The notes beneath the pieces are model-generated. The model saw only the letters and a list, made by a program, of their open reading frames with translations, had not been told where the DNA came from and searched no databases. Below, in pieces: positions 1 through 11,915 of a DNA stretch of 64,000 bases. Both the position numbers and the translations under genes were made by a program. The stretch is from Gentiana macrophylla. Lineage: Eukaryota > Streptophyta > Magnoliopsida > Gentianales > Gentianaceae. The stretch is taken from assembly GCA_026214975.1 (NCBI GenBank), contig CM047805.1, forward strand, positions 111,533,845 through 111,597,844, in the 5' to 3' direction. The stretch's first letter is position 1, and each line of letters opens with the position of its first letter.

Positions 1-155
1 GTGAGGCCTCCTGTAGATTATGTATTTTATTGATGTTTCGCCGGACTCGTCCGGCATCGCCATCACTCCTCCCGTGGTTTACTAACAAACAACGCAACTA
101 AATGACACAAAACTTAACATACAAAACCTCACCGTTACTTAGAAATAATCGACTC
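1..155. repeat. left terminal inverted repeat of the MULE (partial)
   Basis: The reverse complement of this stretch aligns to 40646-40816. The outer 76 bp match with only a handful of mismatches; the inner part is looser, with small indels. A second, diverged copy of the inner part follows in tandem at about 168-230. The outer end lies before the window start. Confidence 0.72.
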
Positions 156-379
156 TAAATACTAATGTTAACAACAAACAATGCAACTAAATCACACAAA
201 TAACCAAACAAACCAAACCTGAAATCGTAACAAGTTATATGAAAATAGAGACGACACGAATTTTATGTTTATGAACCTATATGCATATTTCCATGTATAT
301 ATATATATATATGACATATGTATTTCCATATACGGTGTAGCCGTGTATGATTTACACACATATATTTGTTGATTACGAC

Positions 380-424
380 TTATTATAAATATACGTGAAA
401 GTTGTAATGTATATATATGTATGT

Positions 425-487
<63 letters not shown>

Positions 488-519
488 TTACAGCTTTCAC
501 GTATCTTATATTTATATAC
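380..519. repeat. imperfect palindrome around a (TA)n tract
   Basis: The left arm (about 383-420) contains ATACGTGAAAGTTGTAATG. The right arm (about 484-519) carries its near-exact reverse complement, CATTACAGCTTTCACGTAT. About 50 bp of (TA)n lies between them. It could form a long hairpin just outside the 5' end of the DUF1985/ULP1 gene. Confidence 0.75.
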
Positions 520-630
520 ATAGTTTGACTTCAAATCTATATGCACACACACATATAATATATGCACACACACCCAGTTTATATATTCACAATCTATATA
601 TACACACACACACATCTATATATGTGCATA

Positions 631-638
<8 letters not shown>

Positions 639-691
<53 letters not shown>
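639..691. repeat. (AC)n then (TA)n microsatellite
   Basis: About twenty AC units run to 679 and are followed directly by a short TA run that ends at the first ATG of the DUF1985 reading frame (693). Confidence 0.9.
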
Positions 692-692
692 G

Positions 693-3006
693 ATGGGAGT
701 TTGGAATTTTAAAGGGGAATCCGCTAAGTTGACAAGTGTTTTAACAAATTTAAAAAAGTTGAGCGTTGGTGATGTAGATTTTGAAGACAGGTTCAGAAAG
801 TCCATATTTAGGCGTTTTATAGAGGCGAATGAAAAACATGAAAAGTGGAAGTTCTGTGGGGTGATTTTCAGATATCTTGGATTCAACATGATATACCCCG
901 ACATGCCTGATGAGCTACATTTTAGGTTTGGTAACCCGGGGACAACATGCGTGTTTGGCAGGAGAGAGTTCGCCATGATATCTGGCTTACGGTTTGACCA
1001 TCTTGATCCGACTTTGGGTACGGGTACTTCTATGTGCTTTGGCCCCAGATGTTACTTGGAACAATATAAAAAACAAGCTATTACCATAAAAATTTTGGAG
1101 AGGGCATTTGAACATCCTGTTCGAGACGGTGCTCATACCGATGAGATTGTATACTGGTTAGTGTTGATGTATTTTATTTATGGATGTCTATTAGGTTGGA
1201 ATGACAGTCTTGGAATCCTGAAAGAAATATTCTTCGTCGTTGAAGATTTGAATATTGTAAATGAGTTTCCATGGGGGGAGTACTTATGGCAAATTACTTA
1301 TGAAAAGATAGCAAACCTCATGTGTATCGTTAAGCGCTTCACTGTACAAAAGCAAGATCGGACCAGCATAAGCCACTGGTTGACGGGTGGGCACCTGCGT
1401 TAGTATACCGGGCTTATGAAATTTTCCCACATTTGCAAACAAGCAATCCACCATTTTGTGTGCGTATTGACAGTGATGCCATCCCCCGGATGTTGAGATG
1501 GAAATGCATGGATAGTACACCGTGTGGACCCACCATGGAAATGAAAGTTATGCCTGAGGTAATATTAATGACATTCCATTTAATAAATGCATTTAAGATT
1601 ATGTCAATACCATGATTAACGATTCTTTTAAATGTCTTGATATTTTTTGTGTGCATGTCGGTATGTTGGATGGCATGACAACCGACAACGCTGAAGTTGA
1701 ATTTCTACGTGGGCTTGGTCTACCTGAAGAGAAAATTTCACGTCCCCGACGCATGTTTCCACAGCCGTCCCGAAAACAGCCCCCACAGGGGTTCGAGCAA
1801 GCCGCGGCTGCTCCCGCTCGTGGCAAGCATAAAGCGGTTGGATCTTCTAGAATTGTCATGACTGTAGGCACTACTCAATCCAATGTTCCTCGTTTAGACC
1901 ATAACGATGCACCTTCCACTATTAGACATGAATCGACATCCCGGGGATGCAGCCTACAGGGTGATGATGATGATAATGAGGATGACGGAATTGACGGTGA
2001 AGGAGAAGATCATGATAATGTCCATATCCAGTCACCTGTGCAGCACCGTACTAATGTTGTTGATGGAGGGAACATTATTCGAGGAGACCCGGTAATTGAT
2101 GCGGTTGGTAAGATGATCGAAGCATCAACAAAGAAAATCCAAGAGGGAATCAATGCCAAATTCGCTATCATTAAAGCAAGGCTCGATGCGCAGGACAAGA
2201 TGTTAAAACATCAAAGCGTCAGTCTGAATCAATTTTATCTTGCAGCGCGTAGTAGGCAGGCATGATTTTATTGAGCTTTTTAAATACTTTTTAACAAGTA
2301 TAATATTTGTTCATTACAAAATACTTATTTGGTCGTTTCAATTACCGGATTCAAACAATGATGGGACGGGGCCTTCTGATACCGGAGGCAATAACACAGG
2401 GACTGGCGCTTGATAAAGCAGCTCAGGGTTTATGGCGAGACTGAACCACCCACAAGCTACTTCGACACGTGGTGAACATCAGCCGCCTATGCCTAATCAA
2501 ACATCGACATCCCGTCAGAGGCCTGATCATGGAGCGACAAACTTGACACAATCCACTTCACCTATGGCCGAGGCTTTTGGATTCACCACACCCGTACCTG
2601 TTCGTTTGGATCGAGAAGCTGCCACCGACGATAGTTCACATAAGACTTGGAGCCCCGTCGAATATCTAGTCACAGAAGATGAAGCCGCTCTTCAAGCGCA
2701 GGGCGTAGTCCTTCCTGAAGGCCCATCAAATCTTCCATCTAGTAGCAATCGGCTATCCAAAGTCATTGTGCCGGATAACGGCAATCAAGTATCCACGGGC
2801 AGTCAACTGATGGTCGCTGCAGATGATCGACGTAAGCGTGCTGTTAAGTTAAAAATGAACCTTCATCCGAATACGAAGCCAACTGAATTGCATAAGAAGA
2901 AGAATACCGTCTGGATTACGGAAGAAAATCAGCCGGATTTAAGTAGATACACACCCTTCCGTAGGGGTAACGATGAGCAATCTAATGAACTGAGAAGGTG
3001 GCTGGC
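693..3006 (+). pseudogene. DUF1985-ULP1 protein, 5' part (MULE cargo), interrupted by an LTR element
   Basis: This is the N-terminal half of a plant DUF1985/ULP1-like protein of the kind carried by MULEs; such proteins resemble SUMO proteases. Residues 1-236 (693-1403) look like DUF1985, including the F-G-R-R-E-F-A-x-I-S-G-L motif near residue 88. A frameshift near 1385 moves the reading to the frame that continues WAPALVYRAYEIFPHLQ, the usual end of DUF1985. The frames at 1612-2265 and 2432-3006 encode an acidic (D/E run), then basic, low-complexity linker. GTAATA at about 1559 could be an intron donor. The frame at 3006 continues exactly at 11921 once the inserted element and one CTGGC copy are removed. 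The start at 693 is the first ATG after the microsatellite and may not be the original one. Confidence 0.72.
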
Positions 3007-4784
3007 TGTTGGTCCCTTGGAAAGGCTAACAAAAGTTTAGAGGGGGGGGGGGGGGGTGAATAAACTTGTCACCAATTTTTTTCCCAAATCTGAGAAGCAC
3101 CAGAAGGCGAGTTTCAAACTCAAACGATACTCATTTCGCTTTTGTTCTGTCTCCGAAACTTGTGCGGAGTTCAGCTAACTCAACTGAGTATAAGTCAATG
3201 CTGACTTATATTTAGTCTTGTTAACTGGCAGCGGATAAAAACAAGCCTTTGGTGCAACAGATGTGTTAACTTAGTTTCTGAGTGAAATATAACTATAATA
3301 AAGTAAATGAATGCATAAAGTAAATAGATAAGATTTATAGAGGTTCCAGGTGGTGTAATCCTGTCAATCCTCTCTTCCCCTGTGATGCAGAGGAAAATTC
3401 CACTAGAACTTCTTTGAGATGGCCCGGTTACAAAGAGTCCTAAACTGATAGTCCTTGACTAATCCCTAGCTTCAATATCTAAACACTTGTAGAACAGGTA
3501 GGATTGCTGCTCTTCAATTGTTTGAAACACTGGTCCTTGGAGGGTAGAATTGCCTCTTCTCCAGCTCATCACAAACATAGTCTTTCTGACTGCACTCAAC
3601 TGTCCTTCACACCTTCTTGGTGTTTCACAGTCTAAACCTTTGATAAAATCAAAGTTGAGACTTTGAATCAATAACTATGATTCAACTGTGATTTGAGCTT
3701 TTCTTCTGGATGGTTAAATTAAGCACGGCTCTGTATTTCTTCAATTGAATAAGCTTGATTAATCTTGAATGCACTTTGAACACTTGAAGAAATTTCTCGA
3801 TCTTGCAATTAAGTGCTTAGCAGGTATTCTTTTGAATTTGGCTTTCCACCTTAATTAAATTTTTCTTGACTTGATAGATTCTTTTTAGTTTTCCTGCTCT
3901 CTTGTAATATATACACTCCCTTTTTTGACGTTGTAAAGGTGGTCTATTTATAGGGGTTCATTCAACGTTCATCCTGCTTGAATCTTGCAATGGCTATATT
4001 TTATGACCGTTCTGATTTGTCAGTAGTTCATCCAATAAAATCACTTCCTTTGTAACGTTTGACTGTACGATCAGTTTAATGGATGACTGACATATAAAAC
4101 TGAGTTTCCTTATCAGTTTTGTACTGAGTTTAACACTTGTCAGTTTCTTGACTGACTTGGAGCATTAACTGAGATTTTACTCTTCTTCAAATATCGGTAC
4201 TCCAGTTTTCATCTGATTATAATTGACTTAATCAGAGTACACCATGACTCATTATCATCTAAGAATTCATTGTCCTTATGATTCTTAGGTCTTCATACAA
4301 GATCCATAAAGTCGATTCGGTCACCACAATCTTGCTCGACGTCGACTTTCTGATCTCGACTTTGTCTTCATAATCGAGTTTGAACCTCGCTTCTTCAATC
4401 TTCAATAATCGAGTCAGGACCCTCGGTTCTTGATCTTCAATAATCGAGTCTGTGACCCTCAATTCTTGATCTTTCTTAGATAAGCCAACCGAGTCAGTGT
4501 CCTCGGCGAACTTATCTTCTTCGATTTGATCTTTGGTATGTTCTATTGTTCGATTTCTAAATCTCTCGATTTCTTACTTTCTCAGTTCCAGCCTAGAACT
4601 ATTACAGTGCTTGTCTGATTTAACTTATACAAATATCAGACTCTAATAAATCCTATACATTGACATCTAGACATCTTTTTGCTTTGCATTATAATAGCTA
4701 GTTGTGACACTTCATCAGTGGGGTTTAGAATAATAACTGAATAAGCGATGAATCATCATCAAAACATAAATTTTATTTCCAACA
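3007..4784 (-). repeat. 3' LTR of the non-autonomous element
   Basis: It is 1778 bp, TG to CA, and near-identical to 10139-11915. It carries a 15-base G run at 3042-3056 (six G in the partner). A minus-strand TATA box (CTATAAATAG) lies at 3944-3953. Confidence 0.93.
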
Positions 4785-4799
4785 ATTTCCCCCTTTTTG
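4785..4799 (-). other. polypurine tract
   Basis: On the minus strand, CAAAAAGGGGGAAAT directly precedes the 3' LTR. It would prime plus-strand DNA synthesis and it fixes the orientation of the element. Confidence 0.8.
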
Positions 4800-4958
4800 A
4801 TGTTGTCAATACCCTCCTTAAAAGCAATGCAAAAAGATAAAAAAAATACAGTAAATATCGCAATGAACTGAGAAACTGAGAATTTATCCGATAACTGAGT
4901 TACAAGATAGAGTAATAAAATACAACATGATAAAAAGGAACTAGAAGATAGTTTCTTT

Positions 4959-7900
4959 TTACTTGGCAGATTGAGAAACTTGATTATCATAATTTTCTGC
5001 AAAAGATCTCATAGCATCATTTGTAGCTGAGCTCTCAATCCTATGGATGCTTGCCCAAATGTTCCATGATTGAGATAGATTGTTCTTCTTGAAAAATTTG
5101 TTTCTGAAAAGAACTGCAAAAGTGAAGACAGTTGCCCTCAATCTTTCATTGGTGGCTGTTCTCAGTAGATTATTGACAAATTCGGGTTCAGCCTTTTCAA
5201 TTTTCTCTGATTCTCTATCTATGGGACCATCTGCTTCCCATTTCTTCAGTTTATTCTAGTAGTGCATGAGCACCTTCCGCATGTGTAGGAACGATTCTAG
5301 AGATTCTTTTTTTGATACTCCTTCACTTTCTGGTAAGTTTTTGAATAAACTATATAGACGAGAATCCAAACCAACTCTTTTGGCAGTAGGCTCTGAGTAT
5401 TTAACAATCAGTTTCATTTCTTCATCAGTGAAATCTCCTCTTTCTTTCTTCAGTTCATCCAATTTATCATCAACATTTGTAAGGACTTGTGGCATCTCAG
5501 CTGCATGGAATTTTAAGATATCCAAACTTTCCCCCTTATTGACATCATCTTTATGAATCAGGCTTTTGATGTAAGCATTCAAGGTTTGTTGAGTTGATGC
5601 CAAAATGGTTTGAGCCACAACTGAATCCTTGATGCCCTGTTCCATTAAGATCATTCTATCTACCAGATTATTCAGAATAGCTTCCCATCTATCTTGAGTT
5701 TCATCCCTTCTTGCATAATGCTCGATGGTTGTTTTTTGAAGCTCAAGCAGGGTGTTTTGACAGTTATCATTGACGACATCCATTTTCTTTTCAAGATTTC
5801 TTCTTTCATCTTTGCTAGCTTTTAAGGCATGTAGAACCTTTCCAAATAAGCTATTATCGTCTTTCTGAATTCTGATTATCTCATTATGGTAAAACTTAAT
5901 GAGATCCACTTGAGTGGGTAAATCTTTTGAGCTTCCTGCTTGTTGTTCTTTTCCTTTATTTGTCTCAGCCTCAGTTGATTTAGCTTGCTTTAGAGGTGAG
6001 AGAACAACTTGCTTCAGTTTTTCTCTATATTCAGTCGATTTACTTCTTTCTTCAGATTGTCTCTTAGCTTCTTTCAAGCTTGATGGATCAATAGATTTTG
6101 CTGGTGATAGATGTACATTGAGTTCATCATCCGGCTCTTCACTAGGCATGTTTGCCACAGTTCTTGCTATTTCAAGTGTGGACTTGTCAGTGGGAGATGG
6201 GTAACCTCCTTCGTCTTCTTCGTCTTGTTGTGTTTCAGATACACTTTTAGAACTTGAACTTTCACTGCTTTCTCCAGAACTACTAGAATCTTCATCAGTA
6301 TTCAGTTATGTTGCAGTTTCCTTTTCTTGTATAGAGGCAAGAATCCCTTTTTGTAAGTTGGGATCTTCCTCAAAGTCATCATCATCAATATTCTTCTTGG
6401 AACTTCCACTGGCTATGGCTTCCCTCCAATAGCTATTTCTGATCAGCGCATATCCTTGATTTATGAACTCATCGGTATTGATTACTTCCGATAGATTTGA
6501 AATGTTGTATAAATCAAATAACCATTTCTTTATAGCTTCCATTTCTGCTTGCTCACTTCTTTGATTGGCAATAGAACTGAACTTCCAAGTTATATATCTT
6601 CGCAATCGCTCATAATCAGCTTTCATAAGTTCTCCATGATCAGATGTGGATTTAAATGGAGTGAGAGTATCTTCAGATTCTCTTGTGATCTCTTGGTCTT
6701 CTTCTTGAATAGAAACTTCAATTTGCATGGGATCAGTTCTTGCAACATCATCAGTTTCCATAGGATTGGTTCTGTTGATACCTTCCTCAGCAGTGTCTGG
6801 GACGACTGATGTCTCTTTTTCAATAACTGGAACTAAGGTTGTCGGCTCAGTTTCCATAACTTTCTCACTTACAAGTTCTTCAACAAATTGTTTTTCAGTA
6901 GGTTCAAGTTCCAAATCAGCAATAGTAACTTCATCCACTGTATGCTCAGTGGGTTCATCTTCATCGACTTGATCATCCAACTGAATAACCTTGGTTGATG
7001 CTTTTTCTGCTTCAGCCTCCTTTTCCTCAGAGTGAGAAATTGAGGATTCTAACTGTTTCCTCATGTTCTAATCTGGGGGCAGATTCTTGAGAAGTAGACT
7101 TGGATTTTGAAAGCAACATAAGCATATTCAATGTTGTTTCATCAATCAGTCTTTCATCACAATCGGATTCTTCATCATCAGGCTCGGTTCTCGAGTCTCC
7201 GTTCCCCGAGTTTCAAATTCTTCTTTTCGCAAATCAGTTTCAACAGTCTGTTCTCTGTTGACAACTTCAGTTTCTTTTACTATTTCCATTTCTTGTGATT
7301 GTGTAGCTGGTTCTTGAATTGGTAAGACTCTAGTTACCGAAACTGGAATAGATTCGGTGAGATTTGCTTCAGTTCTCACTACTGGTGCTGATCCGTCAGC
7401 AACTTCAGTTCATGCTTCTTGTGTTGGTGACACTTCTATTGGTTTTTCAGTAACTAGATCAGTGATGCCTTTTTCTGTTTCTTCCAACTGTTTTCTTCTT
7501 TTATTAAGATCTTCAATCTGTTCTAAAACTTCATCTCCAGTTGCAGGTTTCTTCGATTTCCTGCTTTTCTTCTTTTTAGGTTCATTCACAGATTTCTCAG
7601 CTTTCCTTTTTCCAGCTTTTTCTTCCTTAATGGCAATTTTCCCGTCAGCCACTGTTGTTTCTTTTCTCTTTGCTACTCCAAAATGGTCTAATATTCTTTG
7701 GACAACTAACACAAGAGTTTTCTTGTGATAAAATCGACCTTTCTTTTTGGGTGCGTCAATTGACTGTGCTATCAATTGATCAAATAGATATCTTGCCCAA
7801 TTGAAATCTTTTCCAAACCAAATCACATATAGCAAATCTAATTTTGCTCCAGATAGATTGCTAAAGTTTCATGCTTTTCCAATGACGCAGTTTGCTAACA

Positions 7901-8327
7901 TTTTTGAGAGAAAATTGAACTCTGGCTTGAGTAAGCTTGTGCTCCCGGTCTGTGAGACGGCGGATTCTCCATTAATCTCTATATCTTTCCATAGTTTCTC
8001 CTTTTGTTCCTTAGTCAGCTTGATGGCTGCTGATCCTCCGGATTTGTCAAATCCAAAGATTTCTGCAATTAGATCTTCGGTGACCTTGATCTCCTTATCA
8101 TTGACAGTAGTGATGTAGGTTTGTGTGTCTTCTCCTTCTACAGTTGTTCTACGAAATTGATAGAAGTCTCCAATGCTTTCTAAACATACACTTTGCAGAT
8201 CGATGTTGAAAACAACATCCAAACATTTAATTTTTCGGATTTTTGTTGCAATTGAATTGACTAGAGTTTGATCAATATACTGTTCAAGAGATACGATCAT
8301 TCCGGGTTCAACAAGAGTGAAAGTCAT
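4959..8327 (-). pseudogene. large ORF of the non-autonomous LTR element (about 1120 codons, broken)
   Basis: This is one long frame with stops at about 7869, 7410, 6306 and 5256 and two compensating frameshifts near 7146-7064. The first is a TGA where tryptophan is likely. Residues 1 to about 200 form a globular domain with GDFYQFRR, KVTEDLIAEIFGF, FLSKMLANCVIGK and DFNWARYLFDQL. It recalls, weakly, the 'putative plant transposon protein' fold of Athila ORFs. The middle is Lys/Glu-rich, then very acidic and Ser/Thr-rich. The last 300 residues look like coiled coil. The C-terminal region resembles the frame at 62527-63075 in the related element. No enzyme motif was found and the function is unknown; a structural or envelope-like role is only a guess. 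Confidence 0.6.
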
Positions 8328-8839
8328 TTTTCTGGATGTGATTGAATATTTTGAAAATTGGAGATTCAGAGAGTGGATTCAAAAATTTAAACGTAAGAAA
8401 TTACAAAAGAAAATTCTGGGTATTTATAATTTGTAGTAGGGGTAGTTAAGAATTGAGTGGGACATTAGAACGTCTTGTCATAAATATTTTGAGATTGTGA
8501 AAATGTGGACGAGTGGAAGATATGGACGGTTTAGACTTGAGAAGGACCACGTCTTTTCTTGACATCTGTAGCTAGAAAATAGTGAATAGAGTAGGTACGG
8601 TGTATCAACAGCTGTATATGTTCAGTTTTGTCCTTGTGCTGAATTCAAAAACTCAGTTGTAAATACAACTTAGTTTTCTGAATTCCACTTTTCAGTTTTC
8701 AGTTTAGCGGGTTTTCTTCTGCAAAACAAAATAAGAAATTTTTGGTACCCATATCTGTTTGGGTCCTAACTGATTAGTTTTTGATGGTACTATTTTATTT
8801 TTAACTTTATTTCTCTCTTGATATTTTGACTGAGTAAAG
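8328..8839. other. spacer between the two ORF blocks of the non-autonomous element
   Basis: The stretch is AT-rich and non-coding in all frames. I see no promoter or repeat that stands out. Confidence 0.5.
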
Positions 8840-10039
8840 TCAGCTTTCACAATTTTTTTCCTGTTTTGCCTTAACAGTTTTAGGTTTGTTCATTTTGTGA
8901 AACTGATGTGATGGTTCATTCAAATCTTCATCAGTGGGAAATAATCTTCCTTTCCCTTTGAGTCTGTTACTCCATGAATGATCTACATTCTTAGATGAAT
9001 GTGACTTGAAGAGTTTTCTTACTGATCTCCGATCATTTTTACTTTTTTCAGCCTTCTGAGTCTTTCTGTAAAATCTGTTGGCTTGGTGAAATTTACCAAC
9101 TGATTTTTCAGTTTTGTCAGTTTGTGCGTTGGGCTGTGCTGAGTTTTTGTCAGTTATAATAGCTTTATCAGTTTTCTGAGTTTCTGACTTTTGAGTAGTT
9201 ACAAATTTTATTGCAACTGATCTTGGTCTGAACTTAGAATTATACTGATTATCAAACCCTAAACCAGATCTATCTCCAAATGGTTTTCCTGGTTTGAATT
9301 GAACTCTGGAAATTGGATCAACTGATGATTCTTTGATATTTATAACTTTTTTTAGTTCATCAGTTGGTCGAATTATCTTGGTTCCATTATTAGTTTTGAT
9401 TAGATTGATTTCAGCATTCAATCTTGAAATTTCAGTTTTCAATAACTTTTTCTCCTTTTTGACATTCTCGTAATTCTTATGAGTTGCCTTTAATTTCTCT
9501 ATGAGTATGTCCAAGGTTTTATTGAAATCATCATTTCTTTGATTGTTCATGATAGTGTGAGTGCTGGATGTAGATGCGATTACCTTCTGATTTTTGATAG
9601 GTAGATCTTCTGTCGAGGAATCATCATCAATTAGGACTTGTTTTCCTTTATCAACAGCTTTTGCCTGTGTAGCTCCTAGCAGTATGATTTCTTCGTCACT
9701 TTCACCTCCATGACTTGTAGGTAGAGTCTCATCAATATCTTTGGCTTTTGCACTGGATGGATCTTTGGTCAGTTCTTCTTCTGTATAATTAGCTACTCGC
9801 AGTAACTCTCTTTCTGCTTCTTCTGAAAGATCGCTTAGGGATGGAAATCCTCTGGATTCATCATCAATTTTCGCATTAAACTCAATGTCTTCATCATAAC
9901 TGAAGTGAGGTTCAGGATTTGTGTGAGAGCTTGTAGTACTGAATCTTTCAAATACATGATCCTGGAAATCATAGACACCATTCTGCAGGTAGTCAGTCAG
10001 GGGGTTATTTAGCCAATTCCTAATTCTAGATGTATCCAT
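8840..10039 (-). CDS. first ORF of the non-autonomous LTR element, gag-like (399 aa)
   Basis: The frame is intact and starts 100 bp inside the 5' LTR, the usual place for gag. Residues 1-170 are acidic. Around 170-215 there is a probable coiled coil (LKATHKNYENVKKEKKLLK). It is followed by GDRSGLGFD, a motif I associate with the C-terminal part of copia-type (Sire-like) gag proteins, and then a Lys/Arg-rich tail suited to nucleic-acid binding. No CCHC zinc knuckle is visible. The family assignment is inference; that it is an intact frame in the gag position is seen directly. Integrity here contrasts with the shattered second block. Confidence 0.6.
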   Translation of the reverse strand: MDTSRIRNWLNNPLTDYLQNGVYDFQDHVFERFSTTSSHTNPEPHFSYDEDIEFNAKIDDESRGFPSLSDLSEEAERELLRVANYTEEELTKDPSSAKAKDIDETLPTSHGGESDEEIILLGATQAKAVDKGKQVLIDDDSSTEDLPIKNQKVIASTSSTHTIMNNQRNDDFNKTLDILIEKLKATHKNYENVKKEKKLLKTEISRLNAEINLIKTNNGTKIIRPTDELKKVINIKESSVDPISRVQFKPGKPFGDRSGLGFDNQYNSKFRPRSVAIKFVTTQKSETQKTDKAIITDKNSAQPNAQTDKTEKSVGKFHQANRFYRKTQKAEKSKNDRRSVRKLFKSHSSKNVDHSWSNRLKGKGRLFPTDEDLNEPSHQFHKMNKPKTVKAKQEKNCES

Positions 10040-10122
10040 TTAAATGAAGTACATAAAGGTTTGTCAACAACTGGTTTATAGCTTAAGCAGTAACAACTCG
10101 GATCTCCTCCAGAAGGAAGAAC

Positions 10123-10138
10123 TTGCTCCGATACCAAT
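10123..10138 (-). other. primer-binding site (initiator Met-like)
   Basis: On the minus strand ATTGGTATCGGAGC follows directly after the 5' LTR. It resembles the TGGTATCAGAGC complement of plant initiator tRNA-Met with one difference. Confidence 0.7.
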
Positions 10139-11915
10139 TGTTGGTCCCTTGGAAAGGCTAACACAAGTTTAGAGGGGGGTGAATAAAATTGTCACCAAAA
10201 ACTTTTCCCAAACTGGAGAAGCCCAGGAACGAGTTTTCACAAACTCAAATCGATACTCACCGCTCAGTTTGTTCTCGTCTCGAAACTTATGCGGAGTTCA
10301 GCTAACTCAACTGAGTATAAGTCAATGCTGACTTATATTTAGTCTTGTTAACTGGCAGCGGATAAAAACAAGCCTTTTCTGCAACATATGTGTTAACTTA
10401 GTTTCTGAGTGAAATATAACTATAATAAAGTAAATGAATGCGTAAAGTAAATAGACAAGATTTATAGAGGTTCCAGGTGGTGTAATCCTGTCAATCTTCT
10501 CTTCCCTTGTGATGCGGAGGAAAATTCCACTAGAACTTCTTTGAGATGACCCGGTTACAAAGAGTCCTAAACTGATAGTCCTTGACTAATCCCTAGATTC
10601 ACTATCTAAACACTTGTAGAACAGGTAGGATTGCTGCTCTTCAATTGTTTGAAGCACTGGTCCCTGGAGGGTAGAATTGCCTCTTCACCAGCTCATCACA
10701 AACACTGTATTCCTGACTGCACTCAACTGTCCTTCACACCTTCTTGGTGTTTCACAGTCTAAACCTTTGATAAAATCAAAGTTGAGACTTTGAATCAATA
10801 ACTATGATTCAACTATGATTTGAGCTTTTCTTCTGGATGGTTAAATTAAGCACGGCTCTGTATTTCTTCAATTGAATAAGCTTGATTAATCTTGAATGCT
10901 TTGAACACTTGAAGAAATTTCTCGATCTTGCAATTAAGTGCTTAGCAGGTATTCTTTTGAATTTGGCTTTCCCCCTTAATTAAATTTTTCTTGACTTGAT
11001 AGATTCTTTTTAGTTTTCCTGCTCTCTTGTAATATATACACTCCCTTTTTTGACGTTGTAATGGTGGTCTATTTATAGGGGTTCATTCAACGTTCATCCT
11101 GCTTGAATCTTGCAATGGCTATATTTTATGACCGCTTACGATTTGTCGATGAGTTCATCCAATAAAATCACTTCCTTTGTAACGCTTTGACTATCGATCG
11201 CTTTAATGGATGACTGACATATAAAACTGAGTTTCCTTATCAGTTTTGTACTGATTTTAACACTTGTCAGTTTCTTGACTGACTTGGAGCATTAACTGAG
11301 ATTTTACTCTTCTTCAAATATCGGTACTCCAGTTTTCATCTGATTATAATTGACTTAATCAGAGTACACCATGACTCATTATCATCTAAGAATTCATTGT
11401 CCTTATGATTCTTAGGTCTTCATACAAGATCCATAAAGTCAGTTCAGGTCACCACAATCTTGTCGACGTCGACTTTCTGATCTCGACTTTGTCTTCATAA
11501 TCGAGATTGAACCTCGGTTCTTTCAATCTTCAATAATCGAGTCAGTGACCCTCGCTTCTTGATCTTCAATAAGCGAAGTCTGTGACCCTCGGTTCTTGAT
11601 CTTCTTAGATAAGCCAACTGAGTCTGTGGTCCTCAAATGAACTTATCTTCTTCTTGGCTTGATCTTTGGTATGTTCTATTGATCGCTTTCTAAATCTCGC
11701 TTTCTTTCTTTCTCGATTCCAGCCTAGAACTATTACAGTGCTTGTCTGATTTAACTTATACAAATATCAGACTCTAATAAATCCTATACATTGATACCTA
11801 GACATCTTTTTGCTTTGCACTATAACAGGTAGTTGTGACACTTCATCAGTGGGGTTTAGAATATTAACTGAATAAGCAATGAATCATCATCAAAACATTA
11901 ATTTTATTTCCAACA
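10139..11915 (-). repeat. 5' LTR of the non-autonomous element
   Basis: It is 1777 bp and matches 3007-4784 closely. The TATA box CTATAAATAG (minus) is at 11069-11078. Differences from its partner are not spread evenly but cluster near 11130-11220 and 11440-11710. Confidence 0.93.

Larger units (their letters stand above)
3007..11915 (-). mobile_element. non-autonomous LTR retrotransposon (LARD-like), 8.9 kb
   Basis: Two LTRs of about 1.78 kb in direct orientation begin TGTTGGTCCC and end CCAACA. They are flanked by the duplication CTGGC at 3002-3006 and 11916-11920. A polypurine tract adjoins the left LTR and an initiator-Met-like primer site adjoins the right LTR, so transcription is on the minus strand. 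The interior encodes two reading-frame blocks (10039-8840 and 8327-4959). I see no reverse transcriptase, RNase H, integrase or protease in it, so it must be mobilised by another element. Related LTRs occur at 57-62.4 kb. Confidence 0.9.

Noticed and set aside
192..692. Long frames encoding Tyr/Ile or Thr/His repeats
   Set aside because: They are translations of (TA)n and (AC)n microsatellites.
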